Counted from the stretch's first letter, positions 1 through 10,752 are shown. The stretch: 64,000 nucleotides of DNA from Commensalibacter oyaizuii (GCF_029953265.1 NZ_JASBAO010000001.1:1564001-1628000), one strand, 5' to 3'. Numbers and translations: made by a program. The notes: generated from the letters alone by a model not told the origin.

Positions 1-2565
1 CTATTATTGACATTAGCTCTAATCAGCTACAATCCTTCCGATCCTTCTTTTAATACATCTTCAAATCAACCCCCAACCAATTTACTAGGGTACGTTGGTG
101 CACATCTTTCAGATGCTTTATTTCAATGGGTAGGCATAGCAAGCTTTTTCCCTGTTGTTGTTTTTTTGGCGTGGGGATGGCGGATTATACGTCACCAACA
201 TTTAAGAGGATTTATTATACGGATCATTGCGATGATCTGTGCCATTCCTGTATCTGCTGCAGTTATTGCCGCCATTCCTTTATTTATCGCAGACAATTAT
301 GTTCCTCAATGGCCCAGTCAATCAGGTATAGGAGGATCAGTAGGATTTGTAATCGCACAAACCTCGTTTACCGCGGCCCATGATGCACTAGGATTATTGG
401 GAAAAATTCTGATATGGATATTGGGAATTATTTTATCCGTATTGCTTATCCCCTTATCTATGGGACTTTCAAAACAAGAATGGCAACGAATTATAAATTT
501 CCTTCATCGCATCGTTGCAACTATCATATACGTCTTCTCTAAGAAGAAAAAAGAAGCCTCTGAATCTGATCGCTATACAAACAGCACTTACTCAGCGCCT
601 GTACGTACTTATAACAAGTCACCGTTTCAATCAGATCCAAACACGATTTATGACCAAGATTATATCCCCCCCTCTTATCAAGAGTCCATTCGGTCAACGA
701 CCCAAAATCCTCATCCTACTCCCAAAAAACAAACAGCCTCATCGCTTGCCCCCGACAATACCCCTATTTTTGATCCACAAGATCTAAACGATAAAAACGA
801 GCAAGCATCAACATCCTACTCATCTACCGTACAAAATTCAGCATCACAAACAGCATCACCCCCTGTAGAAATTCCACGACCTGCTGAATATTCTCAGCCA
901 AACCCTGTTGTACCGCCAAAACCAAAAGGTATTTTTTCTTTACTTAACAAACCAATCAAAGAGCACCTAGCTCCAATTAAAGAACATCTAACCCCTATCA
1001 AGGAAACAATACAAGCTGCTGATCCTTATAAAGAACCTCAACATTATGTCGCTGAAAATGCGTGGTCTTTTCCACCCGTGTCTTTGCTAAGTCAAAACCC
1101 TAATGCGACAAGCGGTGGCCCGACCCAAGAAATGTTGCAAGCCAATGCCCGCATGTTAGAAACAATTTTGGATGATTACGGGGTAAAAGGAACCATTGGC
1201 GAGATTTTATGCGGCCCCGTGGTAACATTATATGAGTTAGAGCCCGCACCAGGTATTCGTTCAGCCAGAGTAATAGGATTGGCTGATGACATTGCTCGAT
1301 CTTTATCTGTTATTTCCGTACGTATTGCAACCGTTCCAGGGCGTAATATTATCGGAATTGAAGTACCCAATTCAAGCAGAGAAATGGTTTACTTTTCTGA
1401 TATGTTAACCAGTGAAGCATGGCATCGACACACAGCAAAACTTTGCCTAGCGTTGGGAAAAAATATTTTTGGTGAACCTATTTATACCAATCTTGCTAAA
1501 ATGCCGCACCTTCTAATCGCAGGGACGACAGGTTCTGGTAAGTCTGTTGGGGTCAATGCCATGATTTTATCCCTTTTATATCGGTTATCCCCTGATGAAT
1601 GTAGGCTGATTTTAATTGATCCCAAAATGTTGGAACTTTCTGTATATGAAGGGATTCCCCATCTATTAACCCCAGTGGTTACCGATCCACACAAAGCACT
1701 ATCGGCATTAAAATGGGCCGTTCGTGAAATGGAACGACGGTATCGTTTAATGTCTCAATTAGGTGTTCGAAATATTGATGGATATAATCAACGCATCACC
1801 AATGCCCGCAACCAAAGCAAAGTCATGACCCGTCGCGTTCAGACGGGTTTTGATCCTGAAACAGGAAAACCAACCTTTGAAGAACAACAAATACCCTTAG
1901 AACATTTTCCATATATCGTTGTAATCATCGATGAAATGGCTGATTTAATGATGGTTGCGGGTAAAGATATTGAAGCGGCAGTTCAGCGCTTGGCGCAAAT
2001 GGCACGTGCTGCGGGAATTCATGTTATCATGGCAACCCAACGCCCGTCTGTTGATGTAATCACAGGAACCATTAAAGCAAACTTCCCCACCCGCATATCC
2101 TTCCAAGTGATCAGTAAATTTGATAGCCGTACAATTCTAGGTGAGCAAGGTGCCGAGCAACTGCTAGGCCAAGGGGATATGTTATTTATGCAAGCTGGCG
2201 GACGCATTAAACGTATACATGGTCCCTTTGTTTCTGATGATGAAGTCGACAAGGTTGTTCAACATTTGCGCCAACAGGGTGAACCTATTTATGTCGAGGA
2301 TGTAACTGCGGAGCCTGTTGAAGAAAATAATAATGGAAATGGCCGCTCTGGCGGTGGCAACGGGGATGATGATTTATATAACCAAGCAATAGCCTTGGTT
2401 GTACGTGAAGGAAAAGCGTCAACCTCTTTCATCCAACGTCATTTATCCATAGGGTATAATCGTGCAGCCAAAATTATTGAACAAATGGAAAAAGAGCGCA
2501 TCGTAAGTCCTGCAAACCATGTGGGTAAACGTGAAATCTTGATTAATAAAGCCCCAGAAGACTAA
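1..2565 (+). CDS. ftsK: DNA translocase FtsK (5' end outside window)
   Basis: Hexameric, membrane-anchored DNA pump that clears and aligns chromosome termini at the division septum. The reading frame is open to base 1, and the first visible residues are the tail of a transmembrane helix followed by the family's SYNPSDPSFN motif, so the true start lies upstream and the TTG at position 7 is not the start. Visible parts in order: hydrophobic helices to about nt 500; a Pro/Ser/Gln-rich linker to about nt 1070; the RecA-like motor with Walker A GTTGSGKS (nt 1522-1545) and Walker B VVIIDEMADLM (near nt 1920-1950); and a C-terminal winged-helix gamma domain (from about nt 2370) that in the family reads polar KOPS DNA signals. 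The length fits a full FtsK lacking only its first few dozen residues. It ends 4 bp before the next gene. Confidence 0.96.
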   Translation, partial: LLLTLALISYNPSDPSFNTSSNQPPTNLLGYVGAHLSDALFQWVGIASFFPVVVFLAWGWRIIRHQHLRGFIIRIIAMICAIPVSAAVIAAIPLFIADNYVPQWPSQSGIGGSVGFVIAQTSFTAAHDALGLLGKILIWILGIILSVLLIPLSMGLSKQEWQRIINFLHRIVATIIYVFSKKKKEASESDRYTNSTYSAPVRTYNKSPFQSDPNTIYDQDYIPPSYQESIRSTTQNPHPTPKKQTASSLAPDNTPIFDPQDLNDKNEQASTSYSSTVQNSASQTASPPVEIPRPAEYSQPNPVVPPKPKGIFSLLNKPIKEHLAPIKEHLTPIKETIQAADPYKEPQHYVAENAWSFPPVSLLSQNPNATSGGPTQEMLQANARMLETILDDYGVKGTIGEILCGPVVTLYELEPAPGIRSARVIGLADDIARSLSVISVRIATVPGRNIIGIEVPNSSREMVYFSDMLTSEAWHRHTAKLCLALGKNIFGEPIYTNLAKMPHLLIAGTTGSGKSVGVNAMILSLLYRLSPDECRLILIDPKMLELSVYEGIPHLLTPVVTDPHKALSALKWAVREMERRYRLMSQLGVRNIDGYNQRITNARNQSKVMTRRVQTGFDPETGKPTFEEQQIPLEHFPYIVVIIDEMADLMMVAGKDIEAAVQRLAQMARAAGIHVIMATQRPSVDVITGTIKANFPTRISFQVISKFDSRTILGEQGAEQLLGQGDMLFMQAGGRIKRIHGPFVSDDEVDKVVQHLRQQGEPIYVEDVTAEPVEENNNGNGRSGGGNGDDDLYNQAIALVVREGKASTSFIQRHLSIGYNRAAKIIEQMEKERIVSPANHVGKREILINKAPED

Positions 2566-2569
2566 TATT

Positions 2570-3223
2570 GTGCTCCCTTTTCCTATTTTATTTGAAAATA
2601 ATTACTTTATTATCATTAATAAACCTTCGGGTATGCCTGTATATACTACTAAACATACCCAACAAGCAAAATCTGTTGAAGATTTCTTCCCCTTACTTTC
2701 TAAACGTAAAGAGGGCCCGTGGTTAGTACATCGTTTGGATCAAGATACTGCAGGATGTTTACTAATCGCCTTACGCAAACAGGCATTAATTCAAGCGCAA
2801 CGTTGTTTTGAAAAAAAACAAGTTACTAAAACCTATTGGGCAATTGTTCAAGGAAAACCGAAAACTCTTGCAGGAACTATTCAAGCACCGCTCTTAAAAA
2901 CGATCATAAACAAAACGTGGAAAATAATTGTAGACCCTAAGGGGCAAAAAGCCATAACCATGTGGAAACTGCTAGGTAGTAACGGCACCATTAGCTGCTT
3001 AGAGCTCACTTTATTAACAGGACGAACACATCAGGCACGTGTACATTGTGCCTATATAGGTCATCCCATAGTTGGTGACCCCATCTATAGCCCCAACGCA
3101 CGAACACATCATTCGTTACAGTTGCTCAGCCGTTCTATTCAGTTACCACTCTCCCCTCCCCTTCATGCTGTGGCTGACCCTGAGCTATCAATGCGTGAAC
3201 TTTTAAAGGCCTGTAACCTATAA
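2570..3223 (+). CDS. RluA-family pseudouridine synthase
   Basis: Isomerises specific uridines to pseudouridine in rRNA or tRNA. The 217-residue protein is the catalytic domain alone, with no N-terminal S4 RNA-binding domain. The active-site motif HRLDQDTAG lies at residues 54-62, with Asp57 the predicted nucleophile, and the second family motif GRTHQARVH is near residue 152. The GTG start 4 bp after the ftsK stop suggests read-through or coupling from ftsK, but a functional link is not implied. The RNA target cannot be assigned from sequence: RluA- and RluC-like proteins and small single-domain relatives all share these motifs. It ends at a hairpin shared with the convergent rfb operon. Confidence 0.88.
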   Translation: MLPFPILFENNYFIIINKPSGMPVYTTKHTQQAKSVEDFFPLLSKRKEGPWLVHRLDQDTAGCLLIALRKQALIQAQRCFEKKQVTKTYWAIVQGKPKTLAGTIQAPLLKTIINKTWKIIVDPKGQKAITMWKLLGSNGTISCLELTLLTGRTHQARVHCAYIGHPIVGDPIYSPNARTHHSLQLLSRSIQLPLSPPLHAVADPELSMRELLKACNL

Positions 3224-3256
3224 AAAAAGCCCCAAGTAACATTATGGGGCTTTTGA
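3223..3256. terminator. Bidirectional terminator, pseudouridine synthase / rfbD
   Basis: Perfect 10-bp inverted repeat AAAAGCCCCA (3225-3234) and TGGGGCTTTT (3245-3254) with a 10-nt loop, A-rich on the left and T-rich on the right. It lies between two convergent genes and can act as an intrinsic terminator on both strands. Confidence 0.85.
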
Positions 3257-3276
3257 AGATCATTATTTAAAGAAAA

Positions 3277-4155
3277 TTAAGCTGAAAACAGTGTCTTTAC
3301 AACCTTTTCAACGCTGTCTTGCCATCTAGGCAGACGAACCTGAAAAACATCCTTTAATTTATCCGTATTTAAACGGGAATCCTGTGGGCGTTTTGCAGGC
3401 GTTGGCCAATCTTCAGTTTTAATTGCGGTGACTTCTGGCATCTTTTGACCATATTTCGTAGCTTGTTGCAATGTATACACTGCCAAATCATACCAAGTTG
3501 CATCACCCGTACCAACGGCATGATAAATACCTGTCCAGTCTTCATCCCATGTTTTTGTTAATATACGATCAGCAATAGACATAATAACCACAGCCAAATC
3601 ATCAGAGCAAGTCGGATTACCACACTGGTCGCCCACGACCTTTAATGCAGGATTTTTAGCACCAGCATTGATCATTGTACGGACAAAATTCTTACCATGA
3701 GCAGAATAAACCCAAGCCGTTCTTAAAATTACAGCCTTGGAATGCGCGCTTAAAATCGCTTGTTCACCCTCTGCTTTACTTGCGCCATAAACCGTTTGAG
3801 GAGAAATAGGATCGCTCTCAACATACGGAGATCCCTTATCACCTGCAAATACATAGTCCGTTGAAATATGAATTAACGGAATATCATATACTGCACAAAG
3901 TTTAGCCAATTGCGCAGGGCCGTCACGATTAACTAAATAGGCATCTTCCTGACTGGTTTCTGCTGCATCGACTGCAGTCCAAGCAGCAGTATTAATAATT
4001 AGATCAGTTTTTTTACCTTGAAAAACAGCTTTTAATGTTTCTGGCTGCGTGAAATCAAAATCAGGGCGCCCAACAAACGTTAAACGTGCATCGTTCAAAT
4101 TTTGCAAAGATGTTGCCAGCTGACCGTTCTTTCCACCAATGACTAAAATCGTCAT
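3277..4155 (-). CDS. rfbD: dTDP-4-dehydrorhamnose reductase
   Basis: Last step of dTDP-L-rhamnose synthesis: NAD(P)H-dependent reduction of dTDP-4-keto-L-rhamnose, supplying the rhamnose donor for surface polysaccharide. The 292-residue length is typical. The N-terminal dinucleotide-binding motif GGKNGQLA is at residues 7-14, the HISTDYVFAG segment starts near residue 96, and the extended-SDR catalytic pair is Tyr123/Lys127 (YGASK). The ATG at 4155 has a GGAG ribosome site 7 bp upstream. It is the last gene of the minus-strand run rfbB-rfbA-rfbC-rfbD, 12 bp after rfbC, and ends before a bidirectional terminator. Confidence 0.96.
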   Translation of the reverse strand: MTILVIGGKNGQLATSLQNLNDARLTFVGRPDFDFTQPETLKAVFQGKKTDLIINTAAWTAVDAAETSQEDAYLVNRDGPAQLAKLCAVYDIPLIHISTDYVFAGDKGSPYVESDPISPQTVYGASKAEGEQAILSAHSKAVILRTAWVYSAHGKNFVRTMINAGAKNPALKVVGDQCGNPTCSDDLAVVIMSIADRILTKTWDEDWTGIYHAVGTGDATWYDLAVYTLQQATKYGQKMPEVTAIKTEDWPTPAKRPQDSRLNTDKLKDVFQVRLPRWQDSVEKVVKTLFSA

Positions 4156-4167
4156 TACTCTTCTCCT

Positions 4168-4728
4168 TTATGGATATGAAAACCAACCTTCAGCAGCATC
4201 AAAACCTGGATTTTGTGCGTCTTTGTCAGACAAAATGGCTTCATCTTCTCGAATTGGCCAATCAATTGCCAATTTTTTACAATTCCATTTAACTGCACGT
4301 TCACTGGCTTTGTTGTATAATCCAGTACATTTATACTGCACCATTACATTACCTGTTAAAGTACAAAACCCATGCAAAAATCCAGGTGGAATCCAAAGTT
4401 GTGACCAGTTATCACTGGAAAGTTCTGCACCAACCCATTTCCCATAAGTCGGTGATCCCGTTCTGGCATCAATCGCAACATCCCAGATAGCCCCTTGGGT
4501 ACACCGTACTAATTTCCCCTGAGCGTGAGGGGCCAATTGACAATGCAGTCCACGCACAACGCCACGTTCTACAGATAAACTCTGATTATCTTGAACGAAT
4601 GGCAAATTAATCCCAGCCTCTTTCAGACGTTCTGCATTATAGGTTTCGGAAAAAAATCCACGATTGTCCTGAAAGCGAGGTGGCGTGATTAAAACAACCT
4701 CAGGAATAGCTAAACGTTCAATTTTCAT
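4168..4728 (-). CDS. rfbC: dTDP-4-dehydrorhamnose 3,5-epimerase
   Basis: Epimerises C3 and C5 of dTDP-4-keto-6-deoxyglucose to the L-rhamno form, the third step of dTDP-L-rhamnose synthesis. The 186-residue cupin-fold protein is the usual length. Family signatures seen: DNRGFFSETYN near residue 21, the active-site segment RGLHCQ with His62, and WIPPGFLHGFCTL in the second half. The ATG at 4728 follows AGGA with a 7-bp spacer. It sits 9 bp after rfbA and 12 bp before rfbD in one tight operon, so all four enzymes of the pathway are made together. Confidence 0.96.
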   Translation of the reverse strand: MKIERLAIPEVVLITPPRFQDNRGFFSETYNAERLKEAGINLPFVQDNQSLSVERGVVRGLHCQLAPHAQGKLVRCTQGAIWDVAIDARTGSPTYGKWVGAELSSDNWSQLWIPPGFLHGFCTLTGNVMVQYKCTGLYNKASERAVKWNCKKLAIDWPIREDEAILSDKDAQNPGFDAAEGWFSYP

Positions 4729-4737
4729 ATTTATATC

Positions 4738-5637
4738 CTATTTTTTAAAATGAGGTGCTTCATCAGCTAACTCAAATAACATACGGCCAAGTTCAGTCTT
4801 ATGAACCCTTTTGGCTAGTTCACGTAATTGATTTGCATCAATAAAACCACGACGAAAAGCCACCTCTTCGGGGGATCCTACCAGCATCCCTTGACGAGAT
4901 TGAATGGTTTGTACGAATGTACCCGCTTGCATTAAACTGTCAGGCATCCCAGCATCCAACCATGCACAGCCACGCCCCAGCCGTTCAACACGTAAATCAC
5001 CATTTTCTAAATAAATCTTATTTAAATCGGTTATTTCGTACTCTCCTCGAGGGGATAATTTGATTTGTTTAGCATATTCTGTGACTTTTGAATCGTAAAA
5101 ATACAAACCCGTCACTGCCCAGTTTGAAGGAGGATCCAACGGCTTCTCAATAATCTGTTCGGCCTTACCTTCTTCATCAAAAGAAACCACACCATACCGC
5201 TCTGGATCACGCACCTGATAAGCAAAAACAGTAGCACCTTGAACACGTTGAGCAGCCTGTTGTAACAAAACACTCAGGTGATCGGCAAAAATTAAGTTAT
5301 CCCCCAGTACTAGCGCGCACGGTGATTTATTTAACCAATCCTCTGCCAAAATAAAAGCTTGTGCCAAACCATCGGGCTTGGGCTGAATACAATATTCGAA
5401 CTTTACCCCCCAATCAGAACCATCCCCCAGTAACCGTTTAAATTGTGGAAGATCTTGGGGTGTAGAAATAATCATTATATCTCGAATACCCGCCAACATC
5501 AGAGTTGATAGCGGATAATACACCATTGGTTTGTCATAAACGGGCAATAACTGTTTACTAGAAGCTAAAGTCAACGGATGAAGGCGAGTTCCAGACCCAC
5601 CTGCTAATACAATACCTTTCATAGGTTTTTCTTGCAT
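4738..5637 (-). CDS. rfbA: Glucose-1-phosphate thymidylyltransferase
   Basis: Makes dTDP-glucose from glucose-1-phosphate and dTTP, the entry step to dTDP-L-rhamnose. 299 residues. The nucleotide-binding signature [13 protein letters not shown] starts at residue 11, and the product-binding LVLGDN and the EKP motif further on fit the RmlA family. Two starts are possible: the ATG at 5637 has AAGGA 8 bp upstream and is preferred. An internal ATG at 5622 gives the more usual MKGIVLAGG beginning but has a weaker ribosome site. Spacing to rfbB is 11 bp and to rfbC 9 bp. Confidence 0.96.
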   Translation of the reverse strand: MQEKPMKGIVLAGGSGTRLHPLTLASSKQLLPVYDKPMVYYPLSTLMLAGIRDIMIISTPQDLPQFKRLLGDGSDWGVKFEYCIQPKPDGLAQAFILAEDWLNKSPCALVLGDNLIFADHLSVLLQQAAQRVQGATVFAYQVRDPERYGVVSFDEEGKAEQIIEKPLDPPSNWAVTGLYFYDSKVTEYAKQIKLSPRGEYEITDLNKIYLENGDLRVERLGRGCAWLDAGMPDSLMQAGTFVQTIQSRQGMLVGSPEEVAFRRGFIDANQLRELAKRVHKTELGRMLFELADEAPHFKK

Positions 5638-5648
5638 GAGGCGGTTCC

Positions 5649-6701
5649 TTATTTCACACCAAGGCGTTGACCATTATATCGTTTATCACGAATGGATTTC
5701 CACCAATTCTGATTATCCAGATACCACTGTACGGTTTTACGAATCCCTGTTTCGAAAGTATGTTCTGCTCTCCAATTAAAGGATCGTTGGGCATGTGAAG
5801 GATCAATTTCATAGCGAAAATCATGACCAGGACGGTCACCAACAAACGTAATCAACCGCTCGTATTTTCCTTGAGGGTCTGGCTTTAATTCGTCCAAAAT
5901 GTCGCAAATTGCTTTGACGACTTCTAGGTTTGTTCTTGGCTGTTGTGCACCAATTGCGTAGGTTTCACCAGGTTTTCCCTGTTCAACTGCCTTAACCAAT
6001 GCTACGGCATGGTCTTCGACAAATAACCAATCGCGAATATTGTCACCTTTACCGTATACAGGTAATGGTTTCCCTTCTAACGCATTGATAATAATCAAAG
6101 GAATTAATTTTTCAGGGAAATGCCAGATCCCATAATTATTAGTTGTATTCGTAACAAAGGTCGGTAAGCCATAAGTATGGTGCCAAGCACGCACTAAGTG
6201 ATCTGACGCTGCTTTTGAGGCTGAATAGGGACTACGTGGATCATAGGGCGTTGTTTCTGTGAATGGTTCATCGTCAAGTTCGAGAGCCCCGAACACCTCA
6301 TCTGTGGAAATATGATGAAAACGGAACTGTTCCTTTTTGTCAGTTGGTAGCCCTTTCCAATATTCATATGCCACATTTAATAACGTATAAGTACCAACAA
6401 TATTGGTCTCGATAAAAACGCCTGGACCATCGATCGAACGATCAACATGGGATTCTGCTGCCAAATGCATCACGGCATCAGGTTTATATTGCTCGAACAC
6501 CTTTTTCAAAGCGTGAGCATCGGTTATATTAACATGGCAAAAAGCATATCGATCGCTTTTATCAATCTCAGCTACTGTCTCCAAAGACGCTGAATACGTC
6601 AACGCGTCAACATTTACGACATGATGCTGTGTATTACGAATTAAATGACGAACTACCGCAGAGCCAATAAAACCACACCCGCCAGTTACAAGAATTTGCA
6701 T
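5649..6701 (-). CDS. rfbB: dTDP-glucose 4,6-dehydratase
   Basis: Converts dTDP-glucose to dTDP-4-keto-6-deoxyglucose with tightly bound NAD+. The 350-residue extended SDR carries GGCGFIGS at residues 7-14, the family's catalytic Thr133-Asp134-Glu135 (ISTDEVFG) and the Tyr159/Lys163 pair (YSASK). It is the first gene of the rfbB-A-C-D operon. Its upstream region (6702-6866) is very AT-rich and shared with the divergent histidine phosphatase, so both promoters probably lie there. The ribosome site is weak (TAAG). The gene order B-A-C-D differs from enterobacterial rfbBDAC. Confidence 0.96.
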   Translation of the reverse strand: MQILVTGGCGFIGSAVVRHLIRNTQHHVVNVDALTYSASLETVAEIDKSDRYAFCHVNITDAHALKKVFEQYKPDAVMHLAAESHVDRSIDGPGVFIETNIVGTYTLLNVAYEYWKGLPTDKKEQFRFHHISTDEVFGALELDDEPFTETTPYDPRSPYSASKAASDHLVRAWHHTYGLPTFVTNTTNNYGIWHFPEKLIPLIIINALEGKPLPVYGKGDNIRDWLFVEDHAVALVKAVEQGKPGETYAIGAQQPRTNLEVVKAICDILDELKPDPQGKYERLITFVGDRPGHDFRYEIDPSHAQRSFNWRAEHTFETGIRKTVQWYLDNQNWWKSIRDKRYNGQRLGVK

Positions 6702-6866
6702 ATTAGGACTTACCTTAACCTGATAAATTTAGGATTGTTAATATATTTAATAATTTTAAAAAATAATATCAACTCATTTGATTTTGTTCTTAAAAACATT
6801 TTTTTCTTTTCTATTATATTCTGATATAAAATAATTAATATTTTTATATAATAATGAAATTCAATT

Positions 6867-7535
6867 ATGTCTAAATCCACATATCAATTTATAGATAATA
6901 CTCAATTCCTGCAAAATACAACTCGCTTTTGGTTTGTTCGTCATGCCATTGTTAATTCTCAAGATCGATCCTATTTATATGGCACAAAAAATGTGTCAAT
7001 TTGCCCTGATTATGTAGAACAACAACGCCCCATCTATCGCCACCTAGCAAATAGATTACCCCAAACACCGCACTGGTTTGTGACCTCTCTCTCAAGAACA
7101 TACGACACTGCTAAAAATATCCAAAAAGCAGGGTATGGACACCAAGACTTACAAATTGAAGATGCTTTTTTAGAACAAAATTTGGGAGAATGGCAAGGAC
7201 TCCCCCATGATGTGGCGGCCAAACATTACACGCACCCACCGCATCCTTTTTGGCCATTTTGTGCAGAAGAGTGCCCACCAAAAGGCGAAAGCATGCACGA
7301 TGTTGAAAAGCGCATTGCTCCAAAGTTGGAAGAATTTTCAACACAATATCTAGGCCAAGATGTTATCATCATTTCACATGGCGGCGCAATTAGAGCAGCA
7401 CTCGGTTATGCTTTAAAAATCTCCTTAAATACTGTTTTATCATTTTCTATCTACAACCTTTCAATCACAGTTTTAGAAAGCAATCAACATCATTGGAGAG
7501 CAATATCCATAAATGAATTTCCATTTTCAGTTTAA
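6867..7535 (+). CDS. Histidine phosphatase family protein
   Basis: Phosphoglycerate-mutase-like phosphatase. The catalytic pocket is recognisable: Arg25-His26 in FWFVRHA (the phospho-accepting His, here RHA rather than RHG), LGEWQG mid-protein, and the second His in IIISHGGAIRAALGY near the C-terminus. The 222-residue length fits the family. The substrate is unknown: members include cobalamin and sugar-phosphate phosphatases, and nothing nearby suggests cobalamin work. It lies between the rfb operon and a flippase remnant, so a role on a sugar phosphate is possible but is only a guess from position. Confidence 0.82.
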   Translation: MSKSTYQFIDNTQFLQNTTRFWFVRHAIVNSQDRSYLYGTKNVSICPDYVEQQRPIYRHLANRLPQTPHWFVTSLSRTYDTAKNIQKAGYGHQDLQIEDAFLEQNLGEWQGLPHDVAAKHYTHPPHPFWPFCAEECPPKGESMHDVEKRIAPKLEEFSTQYLGQDVIIISHGGAIRAALGYALKISLNTVLSFSIYNLSITVLESNQHHWRAISINEFPFSV

Positions 7536-7612
7536 AAAATTTTATAAAACTACAATACAAGATTATTTTTATGAAAGCTTATACTTAAGAAACAGTATAA
7601 ATATCTTGAAAC

Positions 7613-8886
7613 TTGCTTGGAGTATATATATCTGCTCAACATATTCCCTCCAATAGAGGCAGCTTAAGACGTTCTGGCTATAACTCTTTAAAACTATTGG
7701 GAGGTAAAGCCGTAAATGTTCCTTTGGGTTTAATTCAAACCTTCTTAACTATTCATCTATTGAGTGATAAAGGGTATAGATTTCTTATTTTGGTGCATTC
7801 TTTTGTCCAAACTATTGGATATCTAGCAGAATTCCAATCTTGGCAAACCGTTTTGCATTATGGATTAAAACCCTATGAAAATAAGAATATACGGCTATTA
7901 CAACATGTTTTAAGATTTTCTTTTTTACTTGATATCTTTAACTGTCTGTTTGCCCTAGCTTTCGGGGTTATTTGTTCGATTTATTTAAATCACTATCTCG
8001 GGTGGCCTCCAGAGTGGCATTATCTAGGGATCATTTATAGTTTTTGCGTGATTTTTACAACCAGCGCAACATCAAATGGTATTTTACGTCTTTTAAATCG
8101 GTATGATTTGATAGCAATTCAAGGAGTTGTTTTAGTATTTGTCAGACTTATTGGTATTGTTTGTCTAACTCTGATCGGCGGAGGGATACAAGGTGCTGTA
8201 ATTGTCTGGATGTTAGCTGCTTTTATCAGTTTTTCAAGCCTTCTAGCCTTTGCACTGATACAATTGCATCACCACAATTTATTAAAGGGCTTTTTTAGCC
8301 ATCTTAATGAAGGAATGACCAAAAATTTACCTGGGATCTGGAAATTTGCTTGGAATACAAACCTTAATTTGACATTTTCACTAGCTTATAAACAGATTAC
8401 CGTCTTGATTATTGAAGAAGTATTAGAGCCTGTTGCTGCTAGGCATTATAATGTTGCTAATAAAATTTCTGAGGCTATTGCCAAGCTCATTATTTTATTA
8501 CAATCGACTCTGTATCCAGAAATGATAAGATCATGGCAAGGTAGTAAACCAAGCCCTCTCTATAAAATGGCTTTTCAAATTACTTTACTAACAGGATGAA
8601 TAACAACCCTTATTTTTCTAATTCTTCCCTATGTAGCAGTTCCAATCTTAAAGCTATTACTACATAAATCACCCCCCCCCTGAAATCTTGGCGCTATTAT
8701 ATTGGCTAGTAGGGGCAGGATTCATTTTAATCTGGGGAATATGTTTGGAACCGATCCTAATCACAACTGGAAACACGTGGGGAGTGGCCCAGCAACACTC
8801 ATTGCAGCATTTTTGCTAATTTCTTTACAGTTAGGGTTCATTCTTTATAAACCAAGAAAGATTACAACAACTACCAATAGGGTATG
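7613..8886 (+). pseudogene. Decayed polysaccharide flippase (Wzx-like) gene
   Basis: Remnant of an oligosaccharide/O-antigen flippase. The first 328 codons encode a multi-helix membrane protein with family-like text (RRSGYNSLKLLGGKAVNVP near the N-terminus). A TGA at 8597-8599 then ends the frame. Recognisable coding continues downstream: the original frame runs to a run of nine C (8672-8680), after which the coding signal moves by one base (EILALLYWLVGAGF), and it returns to the first frame near 8775 (GPATLIAAFLLISLQLGF) before stopping at 8885-8887. One stop and two opposite frame shifts show an inactivated gene. The product would have moved lipid-linked sugar units across the inner membrane, in keeping with the nearby rfb operon. 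Sequencing error in the homopolymers is possible but would not explain the TGA. Confidence 0.8.
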
Positions 8887-8918
8887 AAATTTAAAAATAA
8901 ATAATATATTTGAAATTT

Positions 8919-8994
<76 letters not shown>

Positions 8995-8999
8995 CACCA

Positions 9000-10706
9000 C
9001 GTCAATGACGACATCTTTTGTTTCTATCAAGACAAGAAACAGAATACAAGAGAAATAATATTTTTTATATTCTTTGTCCACCTGGCCTTGAACACATACG
9101 ACTTTACCTTTGTCTTAAACCTTTAATCCTGGCTAAATATAATGGATAATGGTGTTATTTTCCTTAAGTTAATACAATATATTAAATAGGATTTCTAAAT
9201 TAATCATAGTAAAACTGTAGAAATATTTAATTCTACACGATGAATGTATATTTTTCATAAATTTGTGAAAATAATAAATTAACTGAAACGAAATACTGTT
9301 CTGGTAGTGGTCTACGATGAATCTACTTCTCTACTCTATCAGTTGATCACGATTAATGTGTTATAATTATTTAAATTTTTGTTTTTTTTGTTTACCAAAA
9401 ATTAATATTTTGTTAACTATTAGCACTTTAAATTTTATATAATAGCTTATAATAAAATATGCGATATTCTAAAGATTCCTAATTATCTACAAATAATAAT
9501 GATTAAATTTTTACTTTTGTATCGTGCTAACTTCTTGTTAAATTCTTGTGACATTTATAAAATGAATTTTAAATAATACCTACCCTCTTAAAATAGTTAA
9601 ATTAGCAATGTGGATGTAATTTTAAAATTCTAATGCAGCAAGCAGCTTCTATTATTAGATCGCCAGATCAAATGTTTACAAATACGCATATTATAATTAG
9701 CTAAAATATACTTCGACTTATATAAATAATTTATAATTGCAAGTGACGAAGAGATAAGTATTAATTAAAACTTTATAAATATTTTCTATAAATATCTATG
9801 AATACATTAATATCTAAAATACAATCAATGGAATATATACTCCTAAACAATCAGCGAAATTAATTAATAAAGATCGCAGAAGTAAAAGTGCTATTTATTG
9901 ATGATCATAATCTGTTTTATTCTAATCTTTGTTTCATTTAGAAATAAAATGAAATTCAAAATTGCATATAAAGTTTCAAATGAATTAAAGAGATCGAATT
10001 TGTGAAAAATTCTTCTAAACATCTATTAGACGCAATATCAAATTCTTATATTTTAATTTTAACAGAGTGAAAAGCATTAAACTGCTGAAATATGCGTGAT
10101 CAAATATAAAAATATTAACAAAAAAGCATAAACTCTAACTTTTAGTCAAAAGTATAAAAACTATCTAAGGAAAAAAAACTAGCTTTGTTTACAAAAACGT
10201 TATTAGTAAAAAGATTATACATCTCCATGCTTTTTTCGAAAAAAGTATAGTTAAGCCACAAGTTCAAGATATTTTAAGAAACTAAAAAAATCTAAAATCA
10301 CATTCAGACTGTTTTCTATACTTTAGAAAAGCATACGAGTTAAAAACTCTCTCCATCATTAAATACCATGTAATTAATTTCGTTTATAGAAAACAGCATT
10401 ATCACAGAAAATATAAATAAATATATCCATGTATTAAAATATATCTTTAGCGCATAAAAAAAGATTTATTCTCTGCAAAAACCTATCTGCCAACAGGTAT
10501 GATTTTTAATAAATATGTTTGAACTAATTTAAAAAATAAATGGTAACGCTTAAACACATATTAGCATTTTCAACTGTATCAAAATTTACAAACATATTTC
10601 ACAAAATGAATATTCATTAATATTAGTTTTAAAAACTTAATATAATATACGCATCGAAAAAAACATCTGAATTGTAAAATCAACTAAATTAGCCATAATT
10701 TTATAT
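9000..10706. other. Gene-free AT-rich region, candidate replication origin
   Basis: About 1.7 kb with no plausible gene on either strand and visibly higher A+T than its surroundings. It lies between tRNA-Lys and the parB end of the partition operon. One sequence one base off the DnaA-box consensus is seen (TTATCTACA, 9483-9491). No perfect TTATCCACA was found. Short motifs recur, for example GTTTAC preceded by T (near 9388, 9674, 10188) and several GATC. The position beside parABS is what one expects near oriC in alphaproteobacteria, but the scarcity of DnaA boxes weakens the case. Alternatives are decayed DNA or unrecognised small RNAs. Confidence 0.4.
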
Positions 10707-10740
10707 ATTTGTCAGTATATCACTTTCTGTACTGACAAAT
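10707..10740. terminator. Perfect hairpin at the end of the parB operon
   Basis: Perfect 11-bp inverted repeat ATTTGTCAGTA (10707-10717) and TACTGACAAAT (10730-10740) with a 12-nt loop, 13 bp beyond the parB stop on the minus strand. The stem is AT-rich and the following T-run is poor, so it could be a terminator or a protein-binding palindrome at the edge of the gene-free region. Confidence 0.55.
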
Positions 10741-10752
10741 TTGACTTTAATC

